Part shown: one piece after another, positions 23,127 through 34,415 of the stretch
Layout of the letters: every line of letters begins with the position of its first letter
Numbering within the stretch: the first letter of the stretch is position 1
Source of the DNA: Xylona heveae TC161
Lineage: Eukaryota; Ascomycota; Xylonomycetes; Xylonales; Xylonaceae
Direction: 5' to 3'
Assembly: GCF_001619985.1 (NCBI RefSeq)
Contig: NW_017264197.1
Coordinates: 868,001 to 932,000 of the forward strand
DNA length: 64,000 nt
The notes under the pieces: model-generated
The model's input: the letters and a program-made list of their open reading frames with translations, nothing else
The model's database searches: none
Told to the model about the DNA's origin: nothing
Position numbers and translations under genes: made by a program

Positions 23127-24749
23127 ATGCAGCTTTTCCTCTTCCTAGCAGCCTTGCTGGCCGTGGCAGGTCGAGTCAACGCGGCGCCTCTCTCTGAAAA
23201 AGACTCGCAGCTCCATAACAAGCGATCATTCGTTGAACGCGATGGCGTCAATTACACAGTGTTTGAACACGCAGCTACGGGTGCACGAATGGAATTTGTG
23301 ACGAATTCTGGCATCTGCGAGACTACAAAGGGTGTCAACCAGTATTCCGGATACTTTTCTGTGGGCTCGAATATGAACAGTAATTAATCTGGTTGAGCTC
23401 TTTGCTTCAGCTATGCTGACTCGATGTAGTGTGGTTTTGGTTCTTTGAAGCCAGAAACAACCCAACTACAGCGCCTCTTGCAACATGGTTCAATGGTGGA
23501 CCCGGTTGTAGCAGCATGATCGGTCTTTTTCAGGAAAATGGGCCATGCCATTTTGTTGACGGATCATCCACACCCTCACTGAATCAATATAGCTTCAACA
23601 ATTATGCCAATATGTTGTATATTGATCAACCAATTGGTGTTGGCTTTTCATACGGAACTGATTCGGTTGATTCAACGGTCACTGCAGCTCCGTACGTGTG
23701 GAAGTTGATCCAAGCCTTTTTCGCCCAATTTTCACAGTATGAGAATCGTGACTTTGGAATCATGACCGAAAGCTACGGTGGTGCGTATGGCCGGATTTCA
23801 AGATGATGAAAACCTCCTAAATTGCTGCGAATAGGTCATTATGGCCCTGAATTTGCCGAATATTTCCAACAACAAAATACTGCGATTTCTCAAGGCTCTG
23901 TACAAGGAGAGAAGATAAATCTGATAGCTCTCGGCATAAATAATGGTTGGTTTGATGCCAAGCTCCAGTACAAGGCCTATGTCGACTTCAGCTACAATAA
24001 CACATACTCTCCCTTGATCTCCGCCTCGCAATACAAGTCGTACATGAACAGCTATAACAGCAACTGCGCACCAGCCGTGCAATCCTGCTATAGCTCAGGT
24101 TCAAATTCGGCTTGCGAAAATGCTGAAAATGTCTGTTACCAGGACATCGAGGGGCCTCTAAGTGAAAGTGGCAATTTCGACGTCTATGATATCCGGGAGC
24201 CGAGCAATGACCCATATCCACCTGAAACATACGTAAACTATTTGCAGAGCTCAAGCGTGGTCAAAGCCATTGGAGCTCAGACAACTTACCAAGAATGTCC
24301 GAACGCCCCGTATAACAAGTTTGAGTCAACGGGAGATGGTACGTTCGCTTCCGTTCAGATCCAGTCAGCATAGGGCTCTTGACGCATGTCAAATGCTAAT
24401 GCCATTCATTTGGACAGATTCCCGCTCTTTTATCAGCCAGCTCAGCGATGTTGTTTCGTCAGGAGTCACCACGTTACTTTGGGCGGGTGATGCTGATTGG
24501 ATTTGCAATTGGTTTGGTGTTCAGGCTGTCGCGGAATCAGTGAACTATTCGGGTGCGTCTGCGTTCAAAAACAAGGCTCTGGCCCCCTACACAGTCAACG
24601 GCGCCTCGGCCGGCACGTTCAAATCAGTCAATAATTTTTCGTTCCTCCGAGTCTTCGGTGCCGGCCATGAAGTCCCATACTATCAGCCAGCTGTTGCGCT
24701 TCAAGTTTTTGAACAAATCATGCAAAGGAAATCCATATATTCGACTTAG
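23127..24749 (+). CDS. Secreted serine carboxypeptidase, family S10
   Basis: Releases C-terminal residues from peptides in vacuole or medium. Exons 23127-23379, 23430-23780, 23835-24338 and 24418-24749 give 479 aa. The start MQLFLFLAALLAVAGRVNA is a clear signal peptide, followed by a propeptide-like stretch with LHNKRS, a possible Kex2 site. WFNGGPGCSSMIGLF is the S10 oxyanion motif. The catalytic serine is in ESYGG (Ser199), the aspartate in AGDADWICN (Asp394/Asp396 pair) and the histidine in GAGHEVPYY (His453). Several N-x-S/T sites suggest N-glycosylation. There is no transmembrane or GPI tail, so a soluble secreted or vacuolar enzyme is likely. The ATG at 23127 is chosen because it opens the signal peptide; in-frame sequence upstream lacks an ATG. 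Confidence 0.94.
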
Positions 24750-25310
24750 ATGGAGGACCTGAAGGTGTGGTACAGATCGCGCCATTCAGGTATTATCAAG
24801 ATAGTCCTAGCCTGACAAATGAATAAGCCCAATGGTGAGGGCGTTATTATAGGAAAAAACCCTACAACTAAGTATGACAGTCATGGCTTATGCCTTTAAT
24901 ATTGATTTTCTTGAATTGGTTAGCCAAAAAATTCCAATTCTAATGTAATAGTCGCAATCAATCCTTTGCATGTGTGAATGCCGACGCGATTCAGCGTTAT
25001 TTAGGGACTACAAGAAGCTCGGGCGGTGAGGCATTCTGCCGCCTTTTTGGGTGGATGATCTGCCTGCTCTATCGCCAATTCAATCGCCGCCTTTCCAGTT
25101 ATGGCACAAGTACCACTTTGCCTGTACCGAGCCATCAAAGCTGCCCGTTTCATCGCGAACCCAGATATAACCTTAAATTATCTTTCACGATCACAACTCT
25201 TCAAAGGATATTCTTCGACTCCATATCGGAACCTCATTGTGCGACCTTTTCTTCGAATATCAAGCGAGATTGGACAGAAGGGGGGAGCGGCTCTCGGTGT
25301 CGGCGCAGTG
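24750..25310. other. Intergenic and probable 5' leader of THOC1
   Basis: A 561 bp spacer. The last 210 nt (from ATG 25101) stay open in the THOC1 frame and encode a basic, hydrophobic stretch beginning MAQVPLCLYRAIKAARF. It could be a longer N-terminus or leader. Confidence 0.5.
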
Positions 25311-27712
25311 ATGTCCAGCGACGGAGTCGTGTCTGTGGACCAAGCCACGCAACAACTACGCAAGCTGCTTCAAAAGGCCCAAGAGGTTAAAACAAGCGGA
25401 AGCATTGAGCCTCCGCTTCTGGAGTCCGACTTTGATGGAGCCATCAACGACAGGATATTTCGAAGTGAAGAACAAGGGACCAACAATACTCAGCAAGCTG
25501 AGATTGGACGACAAGCGCATTATGCTATTATAGAAACGGCTGTTCGAAACATCTTTTATTCTACGCTTGTAAGCAAGAATTCAGCCGGGAAAGCCTAAGC
25601 CAACATTATCTGAAAACGGATTCACAGGCAACGATACCAATCGATGATCCCCGATTCATTCGATTATGGAATTTACTCGACATCGTCTCGATTCTATCTG
25701 ACAATGGTTTGTTTCACGGCATCATTGATCCACTCACGGAACTCTTCTGACTTGACACAACTCAGAGCAATGCGAACCAGGGCTCATTTTCTGGCTCATA
25801 GAGGAGCTCCTCGATAGTCAGACAATCGACGGTTGCAGAAAAGTGTTTGATTATTTGGAGTCTCGGCGGGAGAGACTCACCGCGGTGAGGTTCAACATTG
25901 ATACTGCTCTGGAGGATTCTGCTCTGACTTATGCCTTTTCTACAGAAACACTTCAAGCAAAAGAACTTGATCATCCTCCGATCGTGTAACGAACTTCTGC
26001 GTCGATTGTCGCGTGCTGAAGATGCTGTCTTCTGCGGACGCGTCTTTATCTTTCTGTTCCAAAGCTTCCCGTTGGGCGATAAAAGTTCGGTCAATCTGCG
26101 AGGTGAATATCATGTCGAAAATGTTACAACCTTTGACAATCTGGCCTCAAAAGATGGTCAGATCGCGGACAAAGCGAACGCGGATAATCAGATGGAGGTG
26201 GACCTGGTACAAAACGACGCTGAAGCCGAGAGTTCAAAAGAGCGCGATGACGAGGTAAAGCCTGAGGTTAGCATAGGAGATGACAATTCGACGAAGCCGA
26301 CGCAGACAACTCAACCTTCTCCCCGTCCTGCTGAAGAGCAATTGAAATCCAAGGAGAAAGAGGATGCGGACAGATTCTATTCCATTTTCTGGAGCTTACA
26401 ACAGGACTTTTCGAATCCCACGAGACTGTTTGACCAGACATACTTTGGCCCCTTTAAGTCCGGGCTTGAGACTGTCGTCGAAAAGTTCAAACAGGTCCAG
26501 CATACACTTGTGCCCTGGGGCTCTGCAAGGGCATCTGCAGACTACAAGAGAAGCTTGAAACGAAAACGTGCCGACGAGGATGATGGATTTGCAAGCACTT
26601 TCAATCCGAAGTACTTGACAAACAGGGACTTGTTCGACTTGGAGGTAGCTTGAAATTCCATCACCGCGGTTTTTTCAAACAAAAAAGACTAACACTATGC
26701 AGATCAGCGACCTTGCCTTTCGAAGGCATATCCTTGTACAGGCGCTCATTCTTCTTGACTTTTTAGTTTCACTGAATCAGAGATCAAAAAGCAAGTTGAC
26801 AGGACTCCAGTCGCAAAATCGATCTGTATTATATAGTCACACTTTAAGTGAAGAAGACGTAAGTACACATCGATGAAGAGACCTTCAACAGATCGTTCTA
26901 ATAATTTTGTCAGAGTGCATGGGCCTTCAAGATTAGAGGTGAGGTCGCAAACTATTTGCAAGATGGAATGGAAGGTAAATTTTATTATCGAATGGTGGAC
27001 ACTGTACTTTCACGGGACAAGAATTGGGTACGATGGAAGGCGCAAAGCTGTCCACCTATAGAACGGCCGCCTGTTTCAGTACAAGAGCATCAGGATGCAA
27101 GAGGAGTTGCTCGCAGAAGCTGCGCCAACAAGCGAATGCGAGCAGCACCTTTAGGATCTCTGGACTTGAATTTCTTGAACGACGCCGAAACTCCTAGCGG
27201 GCTGGAGAAGCTGAAAGGCTCAGATAGGTAAGACCAGTGTACGTTTACACCTCGTACGGATACTGACGGGGAACAGATCCGAGATGCCCAGTGTCGAATC
27301 TTTTGAAAGACCGATTGAGGGAGATGACCTTGATTTGGACATGGCCATGACCGACGAGGACAAGCAACTGTCTCTGAACGCAAAAGCTAGTAAAACGTGG
27401 CGAGCCTTACGGCTGGCCTCAAGAGGGCGATTGAATTTGTTCGACAAGATCGAAGATGGCAACAAGCTGCAGATACTATTTCGGTCCTATCGGGGAGAAG
27501 ATGGAAATCAAAACCAAGATTCTCCAGAAAACATGGAAATTCCGGATGGCGCGCAGGCCAAGCAAGGCGACCAGGAACGGGAAGCTGTTGATGACGCTTC
27601 GCCGAAAGGAGATCACGACAACGCTATTTTACAAGAAAAGTCGGCGAATTTAGCGCCTTCTCAAACGACTGAAGCACAATCTTCAGGAGCAGATGATGCT
27701 GTGGTCAAGTAG
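25311..27712 (+). CDS. THO complex subunit 1 (THOC1 / Hpr1)
   Basis: THO/TREX component coupling transcription elongation to mRNP packaging and export and preventing R-loops. Exons 25311-25568, 25628-25706, 25766-25884, 25946-26644, 26703-26858, 26914-27227 and 27277-27712 give 686 aa from the ATG at 25311 (MSSDGVVSVDQATQQL). Family landmarks are PIDDPRFIRLWNLLDIVS, FFIFLF-like FCGRVFIFLFQSFPLGDKS, YSIFWSLQQDFSNPTRLFD, NPKYLTNRDLFDLEISD, HILVQALILLDFLVS and GRLNLFDKIEDGNKLQILF near the end. An acidic, Lys/Glu-rich insert sits between the helical halves, and the C-terminus is a disordered acidic tail. An alternative ATG at 25101 would add 70 residues that look like a mitochondrial presequence; I prefer 25311 because the family begins near VDQA. 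Confidence 0.92.
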
Positions 27713-27944
27713 GAAAGGAAACAAGCCCGCATCAATTTTCCACCGTATCACCGAAGTCTTATTAGTCATAGCGCGACAATGAGCATCGAATTTAGTGTGA
27801 TTCTAGAAACGTCCCAAGGCTTGTGGACTCTCCCAATATCCCATTAGTGCCGATGAATAGCCGGGAGTCTTTGTGTTTTTCATTCGTTTTGAGCATGGCT
27901 TGCAAATGTTGTCGTGGCTGGATGTTTAATCGGTTTGGCAGTTG

Positions 27945-27952
27945 ATCACGTG
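27945..27952. promoter_or_regulatory. ATCACGTG E-box-like motif
   Basis: A CACGTG core within a near-palindrome TGATCACGTGGGTCA. RTCACGTG is the binding pattern of Cbf1/SREBP-like bHLH factors. It lies between THOC1 and the homeobox gene; no function is demonstrated. Confidence 0.3.
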
Positions 27953-28621
27953 GGTCATTTCATTCAACGCAGTATCATGGAAGATTTGTGAAGAAGAGCA
28001 AAAAGCCTCGACTGAAAGCGCCTTGGATCTGACCAATTATTCTATTTTCGACTGGCGGAGCAGGTGAATGGAGGAAGGACCTCTGAAAAGCATGAAGGAT
28101 GCAGCTCCGAGTTGCCCATTCACCCTGGGCCAAATTAGGTCAGAAAGTGACGGGGTAGTTCTGGTAACTGTGGGTGCTTAGCGTTTCGGGGGCAGCTTAG
28201 ACTACAACCTGTTGCTGAGCTAGCCGCTTTAGGCCATCTGATGCTTGGGTACGCGGAGGTTCTCGGTCCAACATTAATGATGCACCCCCTGAAGGGGGCC
28301 GAGATCCTGTGGTAGAAGACGGCTCATCCTTGCAGGGCCGGCTGGGGGAGTTACAATGACGGCTGCTAGTCCAGCCTGAGCGTCGGTATTTGTCTCCTCA
28401 TATCCTCCATACGGGACGGTCCCACTTGGCACTTCTAGGCGGCCCACAGGCTGTCGCGCGTGCCGCTGCTCATCTTTACTCCGTTGCTCCAGATTCAGTG
28501 TCGTCGGGACAGTACGGAGGCAATGGAGGCATAAAAGCCGCAAAGCGGGCTTGCAAGGAAACTTGATTGCACAAATTATTAATGGGAACCTTGTCGTTGT
28601 AGATGCCCGACATAGCCTCTA

Positions 28622-28635
28622 GTACCGTACGGTAC
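28622..28635. repeat. Perfect 14 bp palindrome
   Basis: GTACCGTACGGTAC reads the same on both strands. It may be chance or a dimeric factor site; nothing nearby decides between these. Confidence 0.5.
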
Positions 28636-29352
28636 AGTGGCCTGCGGCAGATGTCCAGACAGGCCGAGAATGAAGTGACCCGATAATTTCTAGCTCAGCC
28701 ATGCACGTCTGCAGGTGTGTCGCACAACAAAGGCGGTGGCAAGGAAGTTTCCCCCAGAGTTAAGATTGCGGGTTATGAGCTTCCGAATGAGAATGCCACT
28801 ATCCTACAATGCTTAGCTCTTCTTGCATAATCCGCACGAGGTTTGATGACTTCTTTGGGTAAAGTTCGAAAGGGAAGAAGCTTCTTTTTTTCCGGTACAA
28901 GGAAATCTGTTGCCCCATTGGCCGACTACACGAAAAGAATAACTCGATCCTGCCCAAAGCGTACACTCCATTGACGCGTTCCTGAAAAAGTTTTTCCGAA
29001 AAGGAAGCAAATCGCTTCGGAAAATCTTTTTGACTTTTGGTGGGCGGGAAGTGCAAACGCTGGAGCTCGGGGCTAAGGGGGGGCCCGGGTTGATTTTCCC
29101 CGTACCGACGAGCTCTCGTTGTCCCTCTAATGCTGCCTAGCTCAACATACATCATCTACTCCCAGGCTCCCGAGTAGATCGTCTGCTTTCTGGAACCAAG
29201 GTCACCTCCTTGAACGAACAAGATGCCCATACTTTTTTTGACAGCATTTTTTTAATTCTTGCGCTCTATACTCTATAGACATCATTAGGCTGAAGAATCA
29301 ATGAATTTGCTGACTGATATGAGAAAAGGGCATCGGCGATTCGCAATTGGGG

Positions 29353-29372
29353 AAAAAAAAAAAAAAAAAAAA
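29353..29372. repeat. A20 homopolymer
   Basis: An uninterrupted run of 20 A in the gene-free region. It has no flanking target duplication or upstream retroelement sequence, so I do not read it as a retroposed tail. Confidence 0.8.
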
Positions 29373-31544
29373 TAAGCTTCACGATTCATGAGTATTGATC
29401 GTCGATTGTGCCACTACAAAGGGTTCCCGTCTTACGTTTCAAAGTTTTATTTTTTCCAGCCTGGCAATGCTTCGCCATTCACTAGTCCCGTTTTATTCCA
29501 TTACCGCCGGTCCCTGCTGCCAGACATCATTAAAATGGTTCGCCCCAAGGTGTCATTGCTGTCCCGCTTGTCGGTGAAGGCACGGGGTACGCGTGGCGAT
29601 CACGTCTTTTGTGGCTGACAGACGCAAACCCATCCAATTCAATTCTGATTTTGGATCTGTTCTTCTTTTTCTTTTCGGACCTTTAGCCCTAGGATGGCGG
29701 GCAAGTGTGCAGTCTGCCCCGCACCCCACTATTATCGTGATGGTCTTATCCATAACTGGAAGGTTGGCGCCTGATTGTCCGCTAGAACTCTATATCACAA
29801 GTTCACAACCTGCTACCTTGACCGCATCGGGCTCCCCGGAGAGTTACATTACGGCAATCGAGGCGCGAACTGAGATGCCGGCAACTCTGGCGCTTCAGCA
29901 CTAGGCTGGTTAGCTTGATCATGAAGCTACTCAGCCTCCAAGTGATTTGGCCGCAAGATACTAGAATGATTTTGAATTCTGTTATGAAAAAAATACACAC
30001 TGAAATTACGGTTCTACTTGACGAGGGTCGAGGTATGCTCCAACTTTCTTCGCGCCTGTGGGATGTGTGTATAGGTGTGTTGCGTGTTAACCAAAGATTG
30101 ACAAGAAAATTTTAACCATTCGGGGCTTCAGCAGCCTGATATTCTGCCATGAAACGGCCAATCGTGGTGGCCAAGGCTTCGTCGTTTCTTCTTCTCCTTC
30201 ACCGTTTAGCGTATTACAGTACGACTACATATCTCTGGTCCCGTCTACTCCCTCGTCCGGTAGTCGTCCGACAGCTTAAAAGGGTCCGAGCTTCACAGAG
30301 AATCGTCACTGGAGGTACTCGAGGTGTTCCTGCCCCTTGCTGAATTTACAGTTTCCGACCTACTTGTCAATCGTATTTTCCGTGTCACGCTAACTGTGAT
30401 TCTTCTTGGCTGACTGTGCCGCTAACCCTGGGTCCCCCTTGCAATCGACAAGAACCAAGGACGTACAGGATCAGCATATTGTACTGCTCCAAAACTCAAA
30501 TGACCCTCCGAGCCTCCGACATCAAAGGACTCACGGTCTGGATCGAGCTCGGCCCCTTCTCAACCCTTTCCCAGGCCCGTACCTTGCTGGGCCCACATAT
30601 CCTTCGGCCTAATGATGGCATGACGAGGTCACATTGAATGAGCCTTAAAATATATCGAGGCTTTGGTTGTCTCCTGTGGCAACTGGCTCATCTGAAATTT
30701 GATTTTCCGGTTCTTTCCTACCACCTTTTTCGACGTCTTCCACTAGCAACCAAACAACACGGGTCGTTCACATTTAGAACATCATACCAGATTTTGTCTT
30801 CTCGTCCTGTCTATTTTGCAGTGGCGATACTTTGACACTCTGAAAAGAGGTTGATCAGGGACTTTCAAACGATATATGCGTTTGTAACGTGATGTTATTG
30901 TAGGATCAACCTCTCCGGCCTTTGTTGTGCATGACAAAACTCAGCCAGATGCTTGACCGCCCGCTACCATGTCATGCGATGCTTTCTTCCACTACAGCAA
31001 CCAAATAAAAATTGGAACAAGTGAACTGCTTCATAATATGCGCTTCAGGTAATTTTCGTCGGACCGGAGAGACGGAAAGCCGTCGTTGTTTTTTGCTGCT
31101 CCACCCCGCGCTTCTGCACTAACCAAGGAAAAGGATTCTTCTATCGTAAGCCCCGACGGACCGTTGTGGCTCTCGTGTGGTGGAACCTTGGCTTGGCACA
31201 AGGCTATGACCATTTGTAGTGAAAAGGATACTCAACCCTTTGGGCCACGCAAATAGCCATTATCTATCTACCTATGCTTGATTAGTGATTTGCCCTGTGA
31301 TTGGGTTGGTCCTTTTAAATTCTGCATTCTCACGTCTGTGCACAACGTGGACTCCGACAAACCGATCAGGGTTGGGCACCGTTTCAACAAAGATTTTCTT
31401 TTTTTGTTTTTGATCACCGGAAGATAAGCCGTCAATCTTGAAGGGTTTCATCTACTGCTAACGCAAGATTACAACAACTTCAAGCATCTTCGGTACGAGG
31501 CTCTAAGCACCTACTTACCTTCGTGGTGCTTTCTTATCAGCCAT

Positions 31545-31619
31545 ATGGAGGTCAATTTTGTTTCTCTGGAAGATGTAACAGAGACGTTGCTTTTGGGCCT
31601 CCCGTTCAACGTATGCTAA
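31545..31619 (+). other. Candidate uORF of the homeobox gene (24 aa)
   Basis: ATG at 31545 opens a 24-codon frame (MEVNFVSLEDVTETLLLG...) ending in TAA at 31617, about 200 nt before the homeobox start. It counts only if the transcript starts upstream of it, which the sequence does not prove. Confidence 0.3.
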
Positions 31620-31819
31620 GTGTCGAATGGACCTTTTTGGCGGACTTAACTGAGCAATTATTGGGCGAGTTGCCAACGCTCGGCTCTATTGAGACATTCT
31701 GAAGCAGCGGTCAAGCAATCGGTCCGGTCATATTTCATTTCCTCAGTACAGACAAGGGACCCCTGGTGTGTGTTCTCGTGATTGAGCTCTTAGGAACTAG
31801 AGCATTCTTTGTGCAACTC

Positions 31820-33667
31820 ATGGATGAGAATACAATGAACGGGTCCAAAGCCCCGCCAAACGTCCTCAAACGCGAACAAGACGAAGGAAATCACTTCATC
31901 CAAGCTACGCCAATCCAGGAGGCCAAAAGACGTTCAGATGACCATAACCAGACGGGTCATACTCTTACCTCCAACATCTCGCTCGATCATGAATCATCCG
32001 TGCTGGAGAATGAGATTCCTTCAGAAGCCAGGCAGAAACTGTGTTCAGGATCAAGACACATCAGTGAAGATGAACGCAAAGAGAGGATCCTCGAATCTTG
32101 TGTTGACTCGTCTGCCACTGAAGAAATTCCAGAGGGGGGCCAAGATGACAACAAAAATGACTCTGACTCGACGGATCACACAATAACTTCAACATCGCCC
32201 TCAGATCAAAACAAACTAGATCGACGCAAGATGAGAAGATTCCGGTAAGAGTTGAGCAGAGGACTTGGCAGCGGCTCTTTTGACTGATGAACGGTTGACA
32301 GACTCACCCATAATCAGACAAGATTTCTCTTGAGCGAATTCATTCGTGATGCGCATCCTGATGCTGCACAACGAGAAAGGCTGGCAAGAGAGATTCCCGG
32401 CTTAAATCCTCGTCAAGTACAGGTTTGGTTTCAAAACAGGTATGATCATGATGAAGAGCTACGTCGATGATTCCATGAACAACGCTGATCTTATTTTTTT
32501 CATACGCAAAAGGAGAGCAAAGTTGAAGCAATTCTCAAAGGCCGATCAAGAACGAATGCTCAAGTCATGGGCCCTCCCAGCAAATTTTGACGCAACTCGG
32601 CTGTTATCCGTATCTCAGCAGGGGCATGCTGCAGACAATGAACCTTCAGATAGAGTTTTGGGCCCTGCGCAATCAAAGGCCCTTGTGTGGCGCTATCTGA
32701 ATCCTGCGACGCTAAATACCATAGGTTCATCCGAAAGACAGATCTTTGAGCCGCTAAACCTGGAAATACATAATACTGCATCGCGGTCGAAGCAGATAGC
32801 TGAACAGGACAGCTCAAGTTCAGCAGCATATCAAAGCAGGAACGCAAATACAAGTCATGGCAGGTCGACAATGGTTTTACCAGGTGGAGGTATATCGCCA
32901 ATCAAATCTCCAGGAGTCTTCACATCGCATGATTTTCAAACACAATTTATTGGGCAGAGAAATCACAATTGGTCCAGCAACGCACCAGAAGGCCATTCAC
33001 AGGACTATCCCTCTTCTACAATAGGTTATAGCCAGAGCGCCAGTGGAAATCCACTTCAGATTTATCCTCACGGAAACCCTTTGCCTCTGGCCACAGCCAA
33101 TCATCATCAAACTGATCTTACCACGGCACCGGCTGACACTGTCCCTCAAAGCGCGAATGTTTGGAATAATACACTTACTCAAGGTATGTTTACTAGTCTC
33201 GATTTTGATTTTCATTGAAGAGTAATTGAAAACCAGCACCAGAGGAGCATCATCGCTCTCAATTTTCGAGGCCCTTTACGCCAAGTTTTGCTTATGCTAC
33301 ACACACAAATTATCAATCAAGCCCCTATCCGCATTCTGCTCCTGCGTATATGGAGGCGTTTCATTCGGAACCTTCGAATACTGCTCCAGTAACCGCACAG
33401 CCGGTCGATACGTCTCTCGGAGGAGGCACGGTATACAGGGATTTGCGCATCAACTATCTTGAGCAAACCTCTCCTCAGAGTTCCAGCCTACCGGACAATT
33501 CGACGTTTTCTAGGTATTCCCAGGAAATGGATGGCGATTATTCGTCTCAGCCTTTGTCGACTCCGCCGATTCCCGGAAGTCATACGTTGCCTCGGGAGGA
33601 AGAATGTATGGCAATAAACGGTTTTTTCTACCCGCTGCTCCCCTACGATATCTTTCAAAATCAATAA
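31820..33667 (+). CDS. Homeobox transcription factor
   Basis: Probable DNA-binding developmental or morphogenesis regulator. Exons 31820-32244, 32302-32439, 32513-33183 and 33237-33667 give 554 aa. The homeodomain is at about residues 137-195: DRRKMRRFRLTHNQTRF, then a helix 1-2 region with HPDAAQRERLAREIPGL, and recognition helix PRQVQVWFQNRRAKLKQ including the invariant Trp, Phe, Asn and Arg. The intron between WFQN and RRAK splits the arginine codon, which makes the short exon necessary. The N-terminus is Asp/Glu/Ser-rich and the C-terminal 350 residues are low-complexity Ser/Pro/Gln/Tyr-rich, like an activation domain. The first in-frame ATG is used. The last exon could have another splice near 33608, so the extreme C-terminus is less sure. 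Confidence 0.9.
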
Positions 33668-34415
33668 ACGACAGAAACCTTACTGTCCAGGGTCATTGCG
33701 CACTAGCAACCATATCATCAAACAAGGGTCCCAAATCAAACAGCCGCATTAGTTCAACTGGAGGTTGTACTCGTTAATTCATAGTATGGTTCTTTGGCTG
33801 AGGAATATTCCTTAGCTCAAATCATTGAGAGGATCGTGCATCCGTAACCAACCTATGTGCCTTCAATACATGCCGCAGTCAAGTATATATGAAAATGTCG
33901 ACATCCAGTCACAACTTCGCTCAAAGTGGGCATCGTCTACCGAATTGTGCAGATACTCTTTGAAGATAGGACGAAGGAGGTTGACTTATCATTTCGAGGC
34001 ACTGAAGGTCAAGCCAAGGCATGTGCATAGAATAAACCAGTGAGCCGAAGCCGCTTGACGAACCAAACGAATCTTTCATAGCAATATTAATCTATAGACT
34101 CTCTACTCAGGAATTATTCATTCGTAAACAAATGGGATATATGTCTTAGAATGGTTTAAATTCAAGGCGCCATGCAAAGAAGATGCCTGTGCACAAGAAG
34201 GTTGCCAAAATATGAAACGAAGAAATGAAATGGATATATCATTCCCAAAGAGAAGCACAATCTCAGGGAACCAAAAGAGCAAGATGCGGTCCACCATGCA
34301 TTCTCTAAGCCATGACGTCTATGCATCTATTATGAGAAGCCAAAGGGGAGGGGGAAATTAACCCCCAAAAAAAAAGGATCTGAGGTCGAAAGGATGCTCT
34401 ACAAGGAGAATTCAA
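33668..34415. other. Intergenic, convergent 3' ends
   Basis: 748 bp between the homeobox gene and the MFS gene, A/T-leaning with no supported gene. An A9 run near 34367-34375 lies just beyond the MFS stop. Confidence 0.5.

Larger units (their letters stand above)
27713..31819. other. 4.1 kb gene-free region upstream of the homeobox gene
   Basis: I find no supported coding gene on either strand. It probably includes a large promoter and 5' leader of the homeobox gene. Visible items: an RTCACGTG-type E-box (27945-27952), a nested hairpin at 28260-28304 (CCCCC/GGGGG inside TCTCGG/CCGAGA), a perfect 14 bp palindrome at 28622-28635, an A20 run at 29353-29372, and a small uORF (31545-31619). Sequence complexity is otherwise ordinary. 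Confidence 0.55.

Noticed and set aside
29353-29372. A20 run considered as the tail of a retroposed element
   Set aside because: No coding or SINE-like sequence on its 5' side and no flanking duplication.
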